64,000 nt of DNA, taken from positions 878,174 through 942,173 of the forward strand of contig LNAC01000136.1 in NCBI GenBank assembly GCA_002007465.1, given 5' to 3'. Shown piece by piece: positions 24,241 to 36,887 of the stretch. The notes beneath the pieces were generated by a model, which saw only the letters and a list, made by a program, of their open reading frames with translations, was not told the DNA's origin and ran no database searches. The DNA comes from Ailurus styani (lineage: Eukaryota > Chordata > Mammalia > Carnivora > Ailuridae). Numbering within the stretch: the stretch's first letter is position 1; every line of letters begins with the position of its first letter. The position numbers and the translations under genes were made by a program.

Positions 24241-25173
24241 GCTTCTATGCACTTCAGAAGACATACCAGTAAAATTTGAGTTTATAGGGCACTGTCCTCC
24301 AAGTGGTTAATAACCTACTAGCCAGAAACACAGCAGCAAAGATGTGCCTCCCGCTCCACTCTAGCTCGGAGTCTTTCTTGGTCTGTGTCTCGGAGAGTGA
24401 GGATGTGTCAGCCTTTTCCTGGGTATTATTAACTCTGAGATAGACTCCCAGATAAAATGCAGACCACGTGATTCTGGCTGAAACTTTAGAGGTGCGGGGG
24501 TATAAAGCAAGCCCTAGGGAGGGTCCGTGCATGCAATCAGAGAGGCTGTCACTAGGTGGCGCCCCGAGTCATGGTGGCAAATGGCCAGCTTTTCCAATCA
24601 TGGCTATTTATGGGCCTTGGTAAGTACATAGACTAATAAATGATGCTTATTTTCCTATAAGCCTCACAGCGATATGGATATAAACCACCAACACAGTTAT
24701 TAACTGACTTTAAGAAGGATTTATTGTATAAGTGATATCTTTGAGAATAGAGGTTAAAGATGCATGGCCGGCAGAAGTGATGTGCTTCAGAATGTGCATT
24801 TCTAACTCTGGTTTCCATATTCTGTCTTGACACACTTATTCCTCAGTAACATGGCATACAGGAGAGTCTTCTAGTTGGAAACAGTCGTGTTGTGCTTGGG
24901 GCTCGGTGTCCTGTGCTCTCACACCTGCTTGCAATTCACTGTGGAAAAGGTTTACTTTTTTCTAAGTCACTGTCTTGTCTCTGAGCCCCTTTCCTCCTTG
25001 GTTTTGAGAAGGGCCTGGCTGTTGAATTCTGCATCCCAAAGAACTTGGTTTTACGTTGTAGAAGGGTGGTTGGCAGCGAGGTGTGCAGAAAACTGTTCTT
25101 GTCCTCACATCCATGATCTATGTCTAGCTTGAGGGTTTCAGAGGCAACCACTATCCCCACTCTTTCCTCTGCT
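24241..25173. other. Intron 2, unassigned
   Basis: No recognisable repeat, exon or structured RNA. Confidence 0.45.
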
Positions 25174-25184
25174 TAAAATATAAA

Positions 25185-25404
25185 GGGCGCCTGGTTGGCT
25201 CAGTGGGTTAAAGCCTCTGCCTTCAGCTCAGGTCATGACCTCGGGGTCCTGGGATCGAGGCCCGCATCAGGCTCTCTGCTCAGCAGGGAGCCTGCTTCCT
25301 CCTCTCTCTCTGCCTGCCTCTCTGCCTACTTGTGATCTGATCTCTCTGTGTGTGTGTCAAATAAATAAATAAAATCTTTAAAAAATATATATATATATAT
25401 ATAT
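25185..25404 (+). mobile_element. Can-SINE with (TA)n tail
   Basis: GGGCGCCTGGTTGGCTCAGT to AAATAAAATCTTTAAAAAA and then a TA repeat at about 25386-25404. AATATAAAG precedes it and TATATAAAGG follows. Confidence 0.94.
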
Positions 25405-25434
25405 AAAGGTTTTAAAATAGGTAGAGCAGGGCGG

Positions 25435-25635
25435 TTAACTGGCTTCAGGCACTCCTGGGCTTGAATGGCTGTTCCGCCAATCCTACCTCTTCTCGCTAAG
25501 CCTCTGCTTCCTCAATTGCACCATCAGGATGTTCAAAGTATCTAATTTCATAGTGTCGTTGTAATCATCAGACTAAGACCATGCTTATAGAAGACAGTCG
25601 CATAATAGTGGCTCAGTTTATGCTAGCTCTTACCA
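25435..25635 (+). repeat. MIR element
   Basis: GGCTTGAATGGCTGTTCCGC, AAGCCTCTGCTTCCTCAATT, TAGTGTCGTTGTAATCATCA and an ending like TTATGCTAGCT follow MIR along most of its length. Confidence 0.7.
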
Positions 25636-26123
25636 TTTTGCTTATGTTCACTTGTATTTACGCCCTATTTCTTGGAAACCACTTATAAGAATATTTACCT
25701 TAAAAAAAAAAACCCAACTCCGTGCCAGAAAAATTTTGAATTAAGATAAAAGAGTGAAGCTGGAGGGGGGGTGAGGAGGACACAGGTATTGTAAGACACA
25801 GGTACCCCAAAATTTCTGAGTCACTTAGACCTACCTACATATTTGTTTTTGAGCTTCCCACTAGTTAAAGCAAAAAGAGGATCCATTCTAGTTAAATGAT
25901 TCCTTTGGATCATAAGGCAAAAACTACCATTTGCTCAAGGAAGCATAATTTTCCTTTGTTCTTAATTACAAAAATATATTATGTGGAACATCACATAGCA
26001 AATGCTAATGATGTAAGAAACAGGAACCCCAACAATAGCCCTATATGGACTGTCATAAGCACTCCTTTACTGTAATCCGAAAGAAAAGTAAAGGTGGTTT
26101 TACTGCCAGAACTATGATTAAGT

Positions 26124-26726
26124 CTGCGTGGTAGACGCAATTCCAAGACGGCCCCCTACACTTCATGCCACGCCCCCTACATGACTTGCATAGTCCCCTC
26201 CCCTTGAGCGTGGACAAGGCCATGGTGAATGTCACTCCCATAATTAGATTATATGGTAAGGCAGAGGTGAAGGGGTTTTGTAGGCATAAGTGAAGTCCCT
26301 AATCAGTTGACTTTAATCATCTCAGGTGGCCAGACCCAGTGAGCCCACTGGAAGAAAATCTAGAGGTATGGAGGTTCCCTTGCTAGTCTTGAAGAAGTAG
26401 CTGCCATGTCAGGAAAGGGCAATGGGGCAGCCTCTCAGAGCCAACAGAGGCTTTCATGTGACCGCCAATGAGAAAACAAGGACCTCAGTCCTGTAGTCAC
26501 AAGAAACTGAATTGCGCCAAAATTTTAAATGAGCTTGGAAGAAGATCTTAAGCTCCAGATGACCAGACAATCTAGCACAAACTTTGATTTCAGTCTTGGG
26601 GGACCCTGAGCAGAGAACTCACTTGCACCATGCTTGCCCTACAGAAACAGTGAGCTATTAAAACTAGGTTGTTGTAATCCATTAAGCTCAAGATGTTTTG
26701 TTACACATCAATAGAAAACTCATCCA
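26124..26726 (+). mobile_element. MLT1-type LTR, solo
   Basis: The segment shows GAAGAAGTAGCTGCCATGTC, GGACCTCAGTCCTGTAGTCA, GACCCTGAGCAGAGAACTCA and near its end CAATAGAAAACTCATCCAGA. This is the order of motifs in MLT1-class MaLR LTRs. Confidence 0.8.
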
Positions 26727-29049
26727 GATAATATGGCTGAAGTCCACAGCTTTTGGGTAGATTCAGAAATAAAGCCTAGAGCAAATAGGGCATTTCCCAA
26801 ATGAAATTTAATATAACACGAATAGAGGAAGATGTTAATGATGAGAAATGAGAAAAAAAAAAAAACGTTTTCTTGTAGACCCTGACTGTTCACATCTGAG
26901 AAAACTTCTTTGTTCTCCCACTGGGACAAGTTAGGCTCTTCGGTTGTAAGCAATGGAAATAGCAGAATGGCTAAGACGCAGAAGAGAGTTTACGGAAAGA
27001 CTGTTGTATAGACCATGGAATCAAGAAAAAAGCTGAAGTAACAGCCTCAGAATGGACAGGAACCTGGGAATTCCTGAGGTCACGCTACCAAGAAGAGCCT
27101 TCCTTGATGGCTTCATGGCCATCAAAATGAGAAAATCTCATCTGTTGTGTTCCCGTGTCCCCACCATTATCACTTTGCTTGGGGTTCACAGTCTCAGTCA
27201 AGTTTGGGTATCAAGGCAGTTAGCCTTGGGAGAGCAGTACACCTGAATTGGATTAACATAGGTCCCCCAAGGATGACTGTAAACAGTAGGAAGGGTTGTG
27301 ATGGTTGACCACCCAAAAAGCAAAGGGCCAGGGGGTGCTCACAGACGTAGGATGGCTTTGTAAGTTTGGGGTAGAACTGGAATGTTTCTTGCTTCCTCTG
27401 AGACTTTGAGGAAAAAAGAAATCACTCTGGCAAGATGAGGTAAAGGATTTGGAGGCCCCAAATTCCAAATCGTGGGAGAGAGGGCTGAAGAAGCAGAGAT
27501 GTTGGAACCGCCAAGATGGGAGAAGGCTGTGCAATGTGACCCTTGCTTCTGAAACCCAAGATTTTGAACAAATTGGATGCTCTGTGGAAGGGCTGAGGAG
27601 GCTAAGTTTTGGAAGAGCTACTGATCTTCACAAGCTGTGAGTCTGGCTGAAGTCGAGCCGGTCAGACCCTGTGACAAAGTGGGACCCCAGCTACCATTTA
27701 AGCTACAGAAGTTTGGCAAGGAGTACATCCCACCTCCCCTCTCAGGAAACTCACAACAAAATGGCCTCTGAATTAAGAACATTCTGTGCTCTGTTGGGTG
27801 TCCCTACTCGATGGTGTTCTGTTTGTTGTAGCTCCTACCGGCTTGAGGTTGCTGACGTCCTCTCTCTGTTCGGTTACCTTGTCACTAAATGCTGCGTTTA
27901 CTGATGGAATTCTCTGGTAGTTGGCGGCTTTTCTCCCCCTTCATACATACGTGCATTCTCATGCCAAATGATGTGATGTTTAAGAATTTGGTGCTTGTAG
28001 TTACGTATTTGATAGGCAGACAGCAGAAAGATGGCCGCTCAGTTCTCTACCATTGTCCAAGGTCTGTTTATTCTTTGTTGCTGCGTACGAGGCAGTGTGC
28101 GTGTTTTACGTGTCCCGTGATGGGGTGAGTGGGGGAATACCGAGATCCTCTCCGAGACTGTTCATTGATTGAGTAGATGTCAGTCCCACATCTGCTGACA
28201 AGGCCAGGTGATTTCTACGAGATGCTGGATCAGGCAGTGTTGCAATCAAACATGCAAGGTCTTTGTCTCCTGCTGGATCGTGACTCTCTTAAGTCAGCCT
28301 CCGTGGATTTCTGTCTGCCTCTCCCCACACCCAGCGTGACACCTGGCACAGTGGAAGCATGCAATATACTCTGTTGGACTCAGGAAACCGTAAGAGACCG
28401 TGTCCAGGTTTGTACACAAGCATCAGGTACCCAAGGTTAGGAGTTTTTGAGAGGGAGCATAAGACTTGTTTAAATGTCTGTACGACTTTGAGAGGCTTGC
28501 GGGGAGTGGCAATAGATTTTCTTACCCAGTTCCTGCAAAGAGGCTGACATTATTACCTGGAAGGGTGGCTGGTGACTTGGAGGCCTTTGGCCCTTTCCAG
28601 AGCCTTTCGTGTTGCTGAGGAACATGTGATAAGAAGGGAAACGGTTTGGGGTGATAACATCTCTGGGGGTAGGTGCCTGTGACTCTGCCTTCCTAGTTGT
28701 TTTGAGGACAGGTAAGACAGGCGAGGCAGGGGCTGACTCACTGTTCATACGGAGGCTTGTTAAGGCCAACCCAGGGCAGCCATGACCCGGGTCCCTGGGG
28801 GCAGGAGTGACTTCTCGTTGGTTCACTGTGTTTCTGTGCTGTGCGTTCCATGTACCTTCATGGAGGCAACCGCTTACGTGCTCTCTAGACGTCATTCACT
28901 CATTCTCACTTGGCAATTCTCGGGATGGCTTTTTCTAGAAAGACTTGAGTTTCCTTTGTACTTTGAAAGAAGGGTGTCCTCAAGACAAAGTGCTGACAAA
29001 GCCATAGTATCAAAGAATCCATTCTCCAGTGCAGTAGAATAGTGATGTT

Positions 29050-29190
29050 GAAAGACCTTCCGCTGCCCACCTCATTTTACTGATGGGAAACCGAGGCTCC
29101 AGGTAGGATGACCTGATCTAAAGCTCCTTATTGGGGAATGAGCTGAAATTCTATCCTGAGGCCACCTCATGCCTGAATGAGGCACATCCA
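29050..29190 (+). repeat. MIR fragment
   Basis: CTCATTTTACTGATGGGAAA and CCGAGGCTCCAGGTAGGATG with GAGCTGAAATTCTATCCTGA match MIR core order. Confidence 0.55.
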
Positions 29191-30245
29191 AGCCTTCCTG
29201 TGCTTGGAAACCTAGGACGGCCCTGCAACACTGCCCTGGGGGCCTTTTAAACAGCCAGATCGCTGACAAACAGCACAGAAATGCCAAAAACATGGCACTA
29301 CATAGACCACAAGAGGGACGCTTGTTTACAGTGGGAGAGCTGAGCCCAGGAGCTGGTGCCTGGCTCAGCCGGGGCCGTGGGCATCGGGTGATTCCAGACT
29401 CTCTCAGCTCTGTGCATGCCCATAAATGGCTGTGAAAGTCTTGTGAGTTTTGATGGGGGGGTTACAAAAAAATTTTCAGAAGTAGGTGAATTTGCAAATC
29501 CAGAATCCATGAATCGTGAGGACCGACTCTATGTCTTCTTTATTTCAAGGAGACAGGAAGCGCCAGGCCTGCGGGAAGGCGAGGGGAGGCGGAGGGGCCC
29601 AGGTTAGTATCCCCCCCACCTATGAGTTCGGTGGACACGGGACACTGTGCTGAGCACTGCTTATTTTGCTCGGCTGACGCAAAGCCCGTGGACAGAAATG
29701 TGTAGACACAGAAAGATCCTCTTGGCTTGCCTTGCTCTATCCCATGTTACAAATCAGGACTCAAGACCAGAGAGCGTGAAGAACCCAGAACGCAGACAGA
29801 AAAGGGCAATTTCTATGGTCTCCGGCCGGGAGCCTGAATTCTAAAGTCCCAGAATCCTGCTGTCCTTGGGACAAATGCCCCCCAGGGCACCAAGGGCCTC
29901 GGAATCCTGAATGTCCTTCTGCCTGGCCCCCAGCTTCCAGGCGGTCCCGATGGGACAACATAATCCTGCCGAGTTTCCATGTCCTCCGCTGCTCCTAATG
30001 TTCGTGTCTGGGCAGGGAGGAGGGGGGTCTGACCACTCTGAGGCACGCACAAGGAATTTCTAGAATTGTGTCTGGGCCCCAAATGGCTCTTAAAGAGAGA
30101 GATGTCCAGATAAGACTCTGACTCCGTATCACTGGAACTTTCTTAATGTTTGTCCTTCGGCCTTGAAGTTACCTGCCTGGTGCTGCCAAACTTGTGAGGC
30201 TGGCATTTCCTTCCCTTTGCATTTGTTTGAAAACCTGCTTCAAAT

Positions 30246-30278
30246 GGGGGGGACTAGGGGGAGGATTCCCCCCCCCCC
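30246..30278. repeat. G-run/C-run cluster
   Basis: G7 at 30246-30252, G5 at 30257-30261 and C11 at 30268-30278. The runs are complementary and could pair within a strand. Confidence 0.8.
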
Positions 30279-30923
30279 AATCTGGAGTGGCCTTAAAGCA
30301 CCTCCTTCCCTCCCCCTCCACTGGCTTCTCTTCAGTATCAGCAGGACCCCGGGGACAATATGGGGACTGACTGCCCACTTAGTCTGGGGCCAGCCGGCTT
30401 GTCTTGGATTTCAGAGTTTCTGGAAACATCTGGTTGTGGGTCCCCAGCTGGTCGACATGGCAGAGACTTGACAAAAACCAACGGCGGAATATTACACCTC
30501 CAGAAACGAGCACGTCATAAAAAGTCCCGCTTGAGGAAGTCATGAAGGAAAACAAAAAAGGGAAACGTTCTCCAAATTTTGTGAAAAGCCGCCGGAATCA
30601 GAAACAGTTCCGGCTTTTTCCACTGGGTGGTGTTTTAGTTTAGTTTTCTGGTGTGCTTCCAAGTCTCGGGGCAGGTCCCCGATCCACAGGAAAATTCTAA
30701 AGACACGGGGAGATTTACCGAGGTGGGATTCTCTTGCTTTTTACACTCACTGCGTATGTTTTTTAGAGGATTCCTTTTCCATGTCCTGTAGGCCTGTTAC
30801 CATTGTTCCTGCAAAGACGGGAAGTGTCCTGTCATAGCTGTAGACACGTACCGAGCTAAAACCTGCCAAAGACTGGGTGCTTTGTAATCACATGGCCACT
30901 GAGTCCGTGAATAAGGAACTTAA

Positions 30924-31112
30924 GGGACGCCTGGGTGGCTCAGTCGGGTAAGCGTCTGCCGTCAGCTCAGGTCATGATCTCAAGGTCCAGGGATCGAGCC
31001 CCGCATGGGGCTCCTTGCTCAGCAGGGAGTCTGCTTCTCCCTCTGCCTCCTGTTCCCCCTTCTCCTCTCTCCCCCTCTCTCTGGCAAATAAGTAAAATCT
31101 TAAAAAAAAAAA
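30924..31112 (+). mobile_element. Can-SINE, full length
   Basis: GGGACGCCTGGGTGGCTCAG, head variant GTAAGCGTCTGCC and tail TAAGTAAAATCTT with poly(A). An older subfamily than the GGTTAAAGCC copies. Confidence 0.93.
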
Positions 31113-31179
31113 TGAGGGAGTCAAGTTCACAGTGGAGTTCTACTTGAACGCACTTAATTAGAAATTACCCATCAACACC

Positions 31180-31385
31180 TGGGTGCAGCAAACAGTTTCT
31201 GCGAAGGGTCAGAGAGTAAGCATGGTGGGCTTTGTGGGGCCTGCAGGCTCTGTCGCAACAGCTCTCGCTGCCGTCCTAGTTGTGAAATCAGCCCGCGTGC
31301 CAGGGCGTGGCTCTGTTCCAGGGGAACTTCGCTTACAAAAACAGGCAGAGCTGGATTTGGCCTGCGGGCTGCAGTTTACCCTGAT
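31180..31385 (+). mobile_element. hAT-Charlie-like relic
   Basis: The run AAGGGTCAGAGAGTAAGCAT, CTCTGTCGCAACAGCTCTCG, CGTGGCTCTGTTCCAG and GGATTTGGCCTGCGGGCTGC is the familiar tail of a hAT-Charlie-derived repeat. The 209-codon open frame crossing it begins in this repeat and is not a gene. Confidence 0.6.
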
Positions 31386-31399
31386 TTATACACAAGTAC

Positions 31400-33010
31400 G
31401 TGGAGGCACCGCACGGACCTCAGAGAGCACTGAGGGGACGGGGTTTGGAGACCCTGCGAGCAGCAGAGATCTTGGAAGGCGTTCAGGAAATGCTGCTCCA
31501 CTCTCCGCCCCAGCGCGGGGGGACCCCAGCTCCCCGCCTCCCTTGCTGCCAGGCTCGTTCCCACCCTTGAACGGTGTGTCTGGAAGTCAAGGCCACCGCG
31601 ATCACACCTGGCCCATCACACATCCTGCCTGTCACCCGCGCCCTCTTCCGCCCCCTGCCGACTGCGTGCGGAGAAGCCAGGGCGGGACTCGAGGGGGCCC
31701 GGGGAGCTGGCAGAGCCGCTTGCCGGAGGACGCGGGGTGTCTCGCGTGGAGCAGAGCCCTCCCCACCCGCAGCCTGGGCACAGAGTGGCGCTGGAGGAGG
31801 ATAAAATCCTGATAAAATACGAGCTCCCCTTCTCTCCAGGGCTTGCAGCTTCCTGGGGGGCCAGCCTGGTTCGTGACCGAAGAGAAGGGGATGCGGAGGT
31901 CTTGGTGCTCACACTCGTCTGGAGAGAGTGTGTATAGGAAGAGTTCCCGCCCCCATTTGGGTCTGGGAATCAGGGGGCGTTGAAGACTGAGTCACTGGGA
32001 GGTAGGAGGGCAGATGGAGAAATGAGACTTTAAAAGAAAAAGTCGTACGTAAACCACATTAATCCTGGTACCCGGGATCGGCCCGCTGCCTTCAGGACCG
32101 TGGCTCAGCCCTGCGCTGCTTCAGATGTGTTTCTTGGAGGAAGCCTAGGGCCTCCCCACGCTTGCACCGTTTCTCTTTCTCGGTGGGTGAAGGAAGTCAA
32201 GTTTGATAGCCTCTGTGGTAAAACAGCACTAATACAGTGGCTCGGCAGAATGAGTGTTGATTTCCCGGTCACCGCCGTCTCATCCTAACTGAGTTAGTGG
32301 CGGTGGGCCGCCCTCTGCCTGGGCCGTCACGGATCCCAGCCTCTTCTCCTTTGGGCTGCGAATCGGGGAAAGGCGAGGTGGGGGCGGTTGTGTGCGGTGG
32401 CTTAGGGCCCGGCCTGGCAGCGGCAGGCTTCACTTCTGCTTGAACCCTGTCGCTCAGAACTGTCCCCTGGTCCCCCGGCCACCGGCGGGGCTGGGACGTC
32501 CGGCCGACCTGCGAGCCCAGCAGGAAAACACAGCAGGATTTGGTGGACCCCTAGAAGTCTCTGTCTTGGTGGCAAAACGCCCTGAGCTCCCCGAACGAAC
32601 TTTTACAAGTGCACATGGAGAACCGACCTGTTCTTGAATGGAGACCTTGCCAGACCTTTCCTAACTGGAGGCCTTCAGTGACACCTTAGTGTCTGGAAGG
32701 GCCTCGGACAAGAACCCAGCACCAAAGAGAACGGGATTCTTTGCAGCCGATAGTGATGCTGAGGAAGCCAACCGCGGGAGCAGAGCTCTCAGTACCTTCC
32801 CTGTGAGGAGGGGGTGGCGGGGCGCAGGGTATCTTTTGGTCTCGGACCAGGCCCCCTACCACCCGAGCCCTGCCTCTCTGGTCTCTGTCCTTCGGCCGCG
32901 CTGCCTTTCCCTGCAGGTCTTGGTCTTCCCCGCCTCCAGGCCCCGGCCACCGTCATTCTGGCTTCATCTGCGGCGGGCCTGGCTGGAGACTGGCACGGAC
33001 CCCGCTAGGC
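31400..33010. promoter_or_regulatory. GC- and CpG-rich intronic stretch
   Basis: Raised G+C and frequent CpG, for example near 31500-31760 and 32280-32530, without a SINE or LINE. It carries an AP-1-like TGAGTCA near 31988. Long open frames here are a consequence of few stop codons in GC-rich DNA. Enhancer or island function is only a guess. Confidence 0.3.
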
Positions 33011-34989
33011 CCCCCAGTAGCTTCTGCAGACACGCACAGGCACGGAAGGGCCAGATCTCCCCCTTGGGAATTTGAACCGTCCCTCATAACACAATTTCGA
33101 TGTGCTAAAAAAACTAAAGGAACTTCTCTCAGCTGGGGGAGGAAGGGGAGGAAGGAGATGGTGACAAGTGACATCTTGCAAAGGCAACACATGCATTTGA
33201 ACTGTGGCCCAAACAAGTGATCTTCTGACAGCAGCTTCCATTGGCCAGGGGTTCAGAGGGGCGCCCACCAGATGCTGCTGGTCAATCTGTAAATTCTCCC
33301 TGAGTATGTTCCGCTACCCTAGGACCTGAGGGGGGTCCGATGTTTGAAAGCGTCTCAGGGGAAGGAATGCCATGTAAAAGTTGCCACGGCAAAGAGCTGC
33401 TGGGGTCCCCGGCCTCTCCCGGGGCTGTCCTTGGCAAGCATTCAGGAATCCACATTCCTGCAGGAAGGAGGGCGTGCAGGCCCTCTTGACACACATCAGG
33501 CCGCCTCTGGTGGGAAATTTTAGCTCATCCCCTCCTTCACCCTCGGTTGAATTTCTCCTTTTCTGTGTTACCATTTGTGTGGGGATCTGCTGTGGTTTCC
33601 ACACAGTGGGCATAGCTGAACTTGTCAAGGGCAGGATCACGGTCCTAGCTACATTCCCAGATGCAGGCTTGGATCTAACGTGGAGCAGCAGCCAGAGGGT
33701 TCTGTGCCCTGAAATGTGACCGAGTCTGGCTGCCAGCGCCCAGCTGAGTTCGGGATGTCTAGGTCACGCCAGTGGAGGCCTAGGCTGCTACCACCATCTG
33801 GACCTGAGGTTATAGGGGATTTTGCTCCTAAAAGTAATTGAATGGACCAGAATGGAAGATTCTCTGCATCAGTTGGGGTTTGATGAGGAAATCAGAGTCA
33901 CTCGGAGTCATACAGAATCACGTCAATTTACTGTAAGGATTGTGCTGTACGTAACTGGTGAAGCTTCGAAGAATGTGCTAGAAGGCTCTTCTCTCTATCT
34001 AGTGGTTGGTTGGCAGGACAGGCAGTGGGGGAAGAAAAGATGGATGTGAAGGAGGCAGAGCAAAGACAAACCAAACCCTTGAAGGCAAAATGGACCCCAG
34101 AGGGATTCGCTGGAAGCTGTACATCTCTCTCCTCATCTCTGTGTTGACAGTGCAGTGACTTGTAGAAGTAGCTGGCATCCTTGGCCTTGGACCCACACAT
34201 GTGTCTGCCCCAGGCTCTAGAGAAGCTGCCCCAGGATTTAGAGAAGCTGAAGAAGAAGGTCCAAGCTGGAGCTGGGCTGCCCTCACCAGCAGGGCTGAGC
34301 CCTGTGCGAGCTAAAATGGCTATGTTTCTCCTCGGATTCCCAAAGCCCTTGCAGAGTTCTCTTGTGGCCAACCCTAACCCAGAGTCACACAAAGAAGGGA
34401 GTTCTGGGAAAGCACGTTACAGCTGGGCCAAGGTGAACCCGTACAAAGCCACAGACTGCATCTCTCAATTGCATCATTAATACTCCTTGTACCTACAGAT
34501 GTTTGTGCCAAAGTCATTTATCACAGGAGCCTTTGGAAAAAGCCTTTTCAGTGAAACCCACTCAAGTTTTGACCGATGGGAAAAGATAAAGCAACTTAGC
34601 CTTTTGTGCTAATGCTTTGTGGCCGGTGAATTCTGTTATTTATTTTTGTTAGAAAAAAAGATGAAGAGAAAGAGGAAGACAAATATTGGAGTAGAAATAC
34701 TTTTTTTGAATTTTGAACTGAGTTGGGAAAGCTTAATTTCCATTCTGAGTGTGGTGGAGGGTTGCTTTCCTACAAGGAGAACTCTAGGTAGCTTTAGACT
34801 GGGGCTGGATTATTCGAGTGTCTGCACAGTGAGTGGGGTGTGCTGCTGGTGGCGATGGTGGCCAGGAGAGTAGGTCCCTGCCGGAGGCAAGAGTTGATGA
34901 AGAAGCTGGAATTGGATCAGAAGAAGCTGGACAACCAAATTTTTAGATGAAGTCTTAATTAGTAAATGGTCATTTTGAAAATATTCCAG
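33011..34989. other. Intron 2, repeat-poor stretch
   Basis: No repeat family recognised. The 154-codon minus-strand frame at 33928-34392 has no recognisable domain. Confidence 0.45.
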
Positions 34990-35161
34990 GTGTGCTTCAA
35001 AGAAGCATATGTTCTACAGTTATTTTGAATATAGGGCTCTCCATGGGTCCCCTAAGGTCAAATTTGCTGATTGTGATGTTTGAATTGACTGTGTCTTTAC
35101 TGATATTTTTTGTTAATTTTATCAGTTACCGAGAGAGTTGTGTTAAAATTTCCTGTAAGAT

Positions 35162-35835
35162 AAGGAACAACAAGTGTTGGCGAGGATGTGGAAGAAAAGA
35201 AACCCTCTATGCACTGTTGGTGGGAATGCAAACTGGGACAGCCACCATGGGAAACAGTGCAGAGGTTCCTCAGAAAACTAAAAGTAGATTTACTATATGA
35301 TTCACTACTGGGTATTTACCCGAAGAATATGCAAACACTAATGTTTATTGCAGCATTATTTACAGTAGCCAAATTACAGGTTCGACCCAAGTGTCTGATT
35401 AATGAATGGATAAAGAAGACATGGTACATATATACCATGGAATATTACTCAACCGTAAAAAGGAATGAAATCTTACCACTTGCAACAACATGGATGGAGC
35501 TAGAGTGTATTATGCTAAGTGAAATAAGTCAGAAAAAAAAAACCAAATACCACATGATTTCACTCATGTGGAATTTAAGAAACAAAACAAACAAGCAGAA
35601 GGAAAAAAGACAAAGACAAACCAAGAAACAGACTCTTGAGAACAAACTGATGGTTGCCAGAGAGGAGGTGAGTGGGGGGTGGGAAGGATGAATGAAATAG
35701 GTGATGGGGATTAAGGTGGTCACTTGTTATGATGATCACTGAATAATGTATAGAATTGCTGAATCACTATATTATACATCTGAAGCTAATGTAACTATGT
35801 TAACTATACTGAAATCAAAATGTAAAGCTTAATAA
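35162..35835 (+). mobile_element. LINE-1, 5'-truncated, with 17-bp target duplication
   Basis: The + strand encodes remains of an ORF2 C-terminus (MHCWWECKLGQPPWETVQRF, LLGIYPKNMQT, WYIYTMEYYSTVKRNEILP) and then a 3' UTR ending in AATAAAAAA. The direct repeat AAAATTTCCTGTAAGAT flanks it at 35145-35161 and 35836-35852. Confidence 0.88.
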
Positions 35836-35990
35836 AAAATTTCCTGTAAGATTAAGATTTGTCTATTTTGCTATTTAGGTCTAAGAAATTTTGCTCTATA
35901 TATTTTGAGCCTATGTTATTAACTACATAGAACTTTAAAACTGTTATGTCTTTCTAAACCTTTTTGTCCTTTAAAATCTTCCTATCATGG

Positions 35991-36180
35991 GGCTGCCTGG
36001 GTGGCTCAGATGATTAGGCGTCTGCCTTCGGCTCGGGTTGTGATCTCTAGGTCCTGGGATTGTGCCCTGCGTCTGGTTCCATGCACAGTGGGAATTCTGC
36101 TGCTTCTTCTGCCTCTCCTCCCTGCTCATGCTCTATCTCTCTGTGTCTCTCAAATGAATAAATAAAATCTTTAAAAAAAC
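35991..36180 (+). mobile_element. Older SINEC inside LINE-1
   Basis: GGGGCTGCCTGGGTGGCTCA to CAAATGAATAAATAAAATC and poly(A). Flanks TTCCTATC (35980) and CTCCTATC (36182). Confidence 0.9.
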
Positions 36181-36189
36181 ACTCCTATC

Positions 36190-36360
36190 TCTTAAATATA
36201 GGAAACAAACAGGGTTGTTGGAGGGGGGATGGGTGGGGGGATGGGGTAACTAGGCGATGGGCATTAAGGAGGGACACTTGATGGAATGAGCACAGGATGT
36301 TATATGCAATTGAATGTGCTCTGAAACTAATTAAACTGATTTTAAATTAAAAAGAAAAAA
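36190..36360 (+). mobile_element. LINE-1 3' UTR tail, short
   Basis: The block contains the G-rich GGGGATGGGTGG type stretch and a GATGGGCATTAAGGAGGG-type motif of carnivore LINE-1 3' UTRs, then an A-rich tail. TCCTATCTCT occurs on both sides (36183 and 36364), a likely target duplication. Confidence 0.65.
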
Positions 36361-36665
36361 TATTCCTATCTCTGGTTAGGCTTTTGATCTTAAATTCTAC
36401 ATTTTTTCTGGCTTTATTGAGGTATTATTGACAAATTTTATTTTAACAGAATCCAGCTTTCTTTGGGTTAATGTTTGCATAGTGTATCTTTTTCCATTTT
36501 TTATTTGTCACCCTTTTTGGGAGTTATCTTCTTATGCTTAGTTATTTTTGTTGATGTGCTGGACACATGTGAAAAAATAATTTGAGGGTAGGAAGATGTT
36601 ATCTTCTAAACTCCAAAAAGGAATTTCTTTTTCTTCTGCCAGGTGTCTTAGGGATATTCATTTCT

Positions 36666-36872
36666 TTTTTTTTTTTTTTTAAGATTTTACTTATTTATTT
36701 GACACAGAGAGAGAGATCAGATCACAAGGAGGCAGAGAGGCAGACAGAGAGAGAGGAGGAAGCAGGTTCCCTGCTGAGCAGAGAGCCCGATGCGGGGCTT
36801 GATCCCAGGACCCTGAGATCATGATCTGAGCCCAAAGCAGAGGCTTTAACCCACTGAGCCACCCAGGCGCCC
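36666..36872 (-). mobile_element. Can-SINE, full length
   Basis: Perfect 15-bp target duplication GGGATATTCATTTCT at 36651-36665 and 36873-36887; a young copy. Confidence 0.96.
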
Positions 36873-36887
36873 GGGATATTCATTTCT

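Larger units (their letters stand above)
26727..30923. other. Intron 2, repeat-poor stretch
   Basis: About 4 kb with only a MIR fragment and the G/C-run cluster recognised. It is the longest stretch of intron 2 with no SINE or LINE-1, so conserved non-coding elements would be most likely found here. Confidence 0.45.
34990..36650 (-). mobile_element. Old LINE-1 ORF2 fragment hosting three younger insertions
   Basis: The blocks at about 34990-35144, 35853-35985 and 36362-36650 resemble consecutive minus-strand LINE-1 ORF2 sequence; the same segment order is seen in the large LINE-1 near 41700-42440. They are interrupted by a + strand LINE-1 (35162-35835), a Can-SINE (35991-36180) and a LINE-1 tail (36190-36360). 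Confidence 0.6.

Noticed and set aside
31183..31812. 209-codon open frame on the + strand
   Set aside because: It begins inside a hAT-Charlie-like repeat and continues through GC-rich DNA with no recognisable domain; length is explained by few stop codons.
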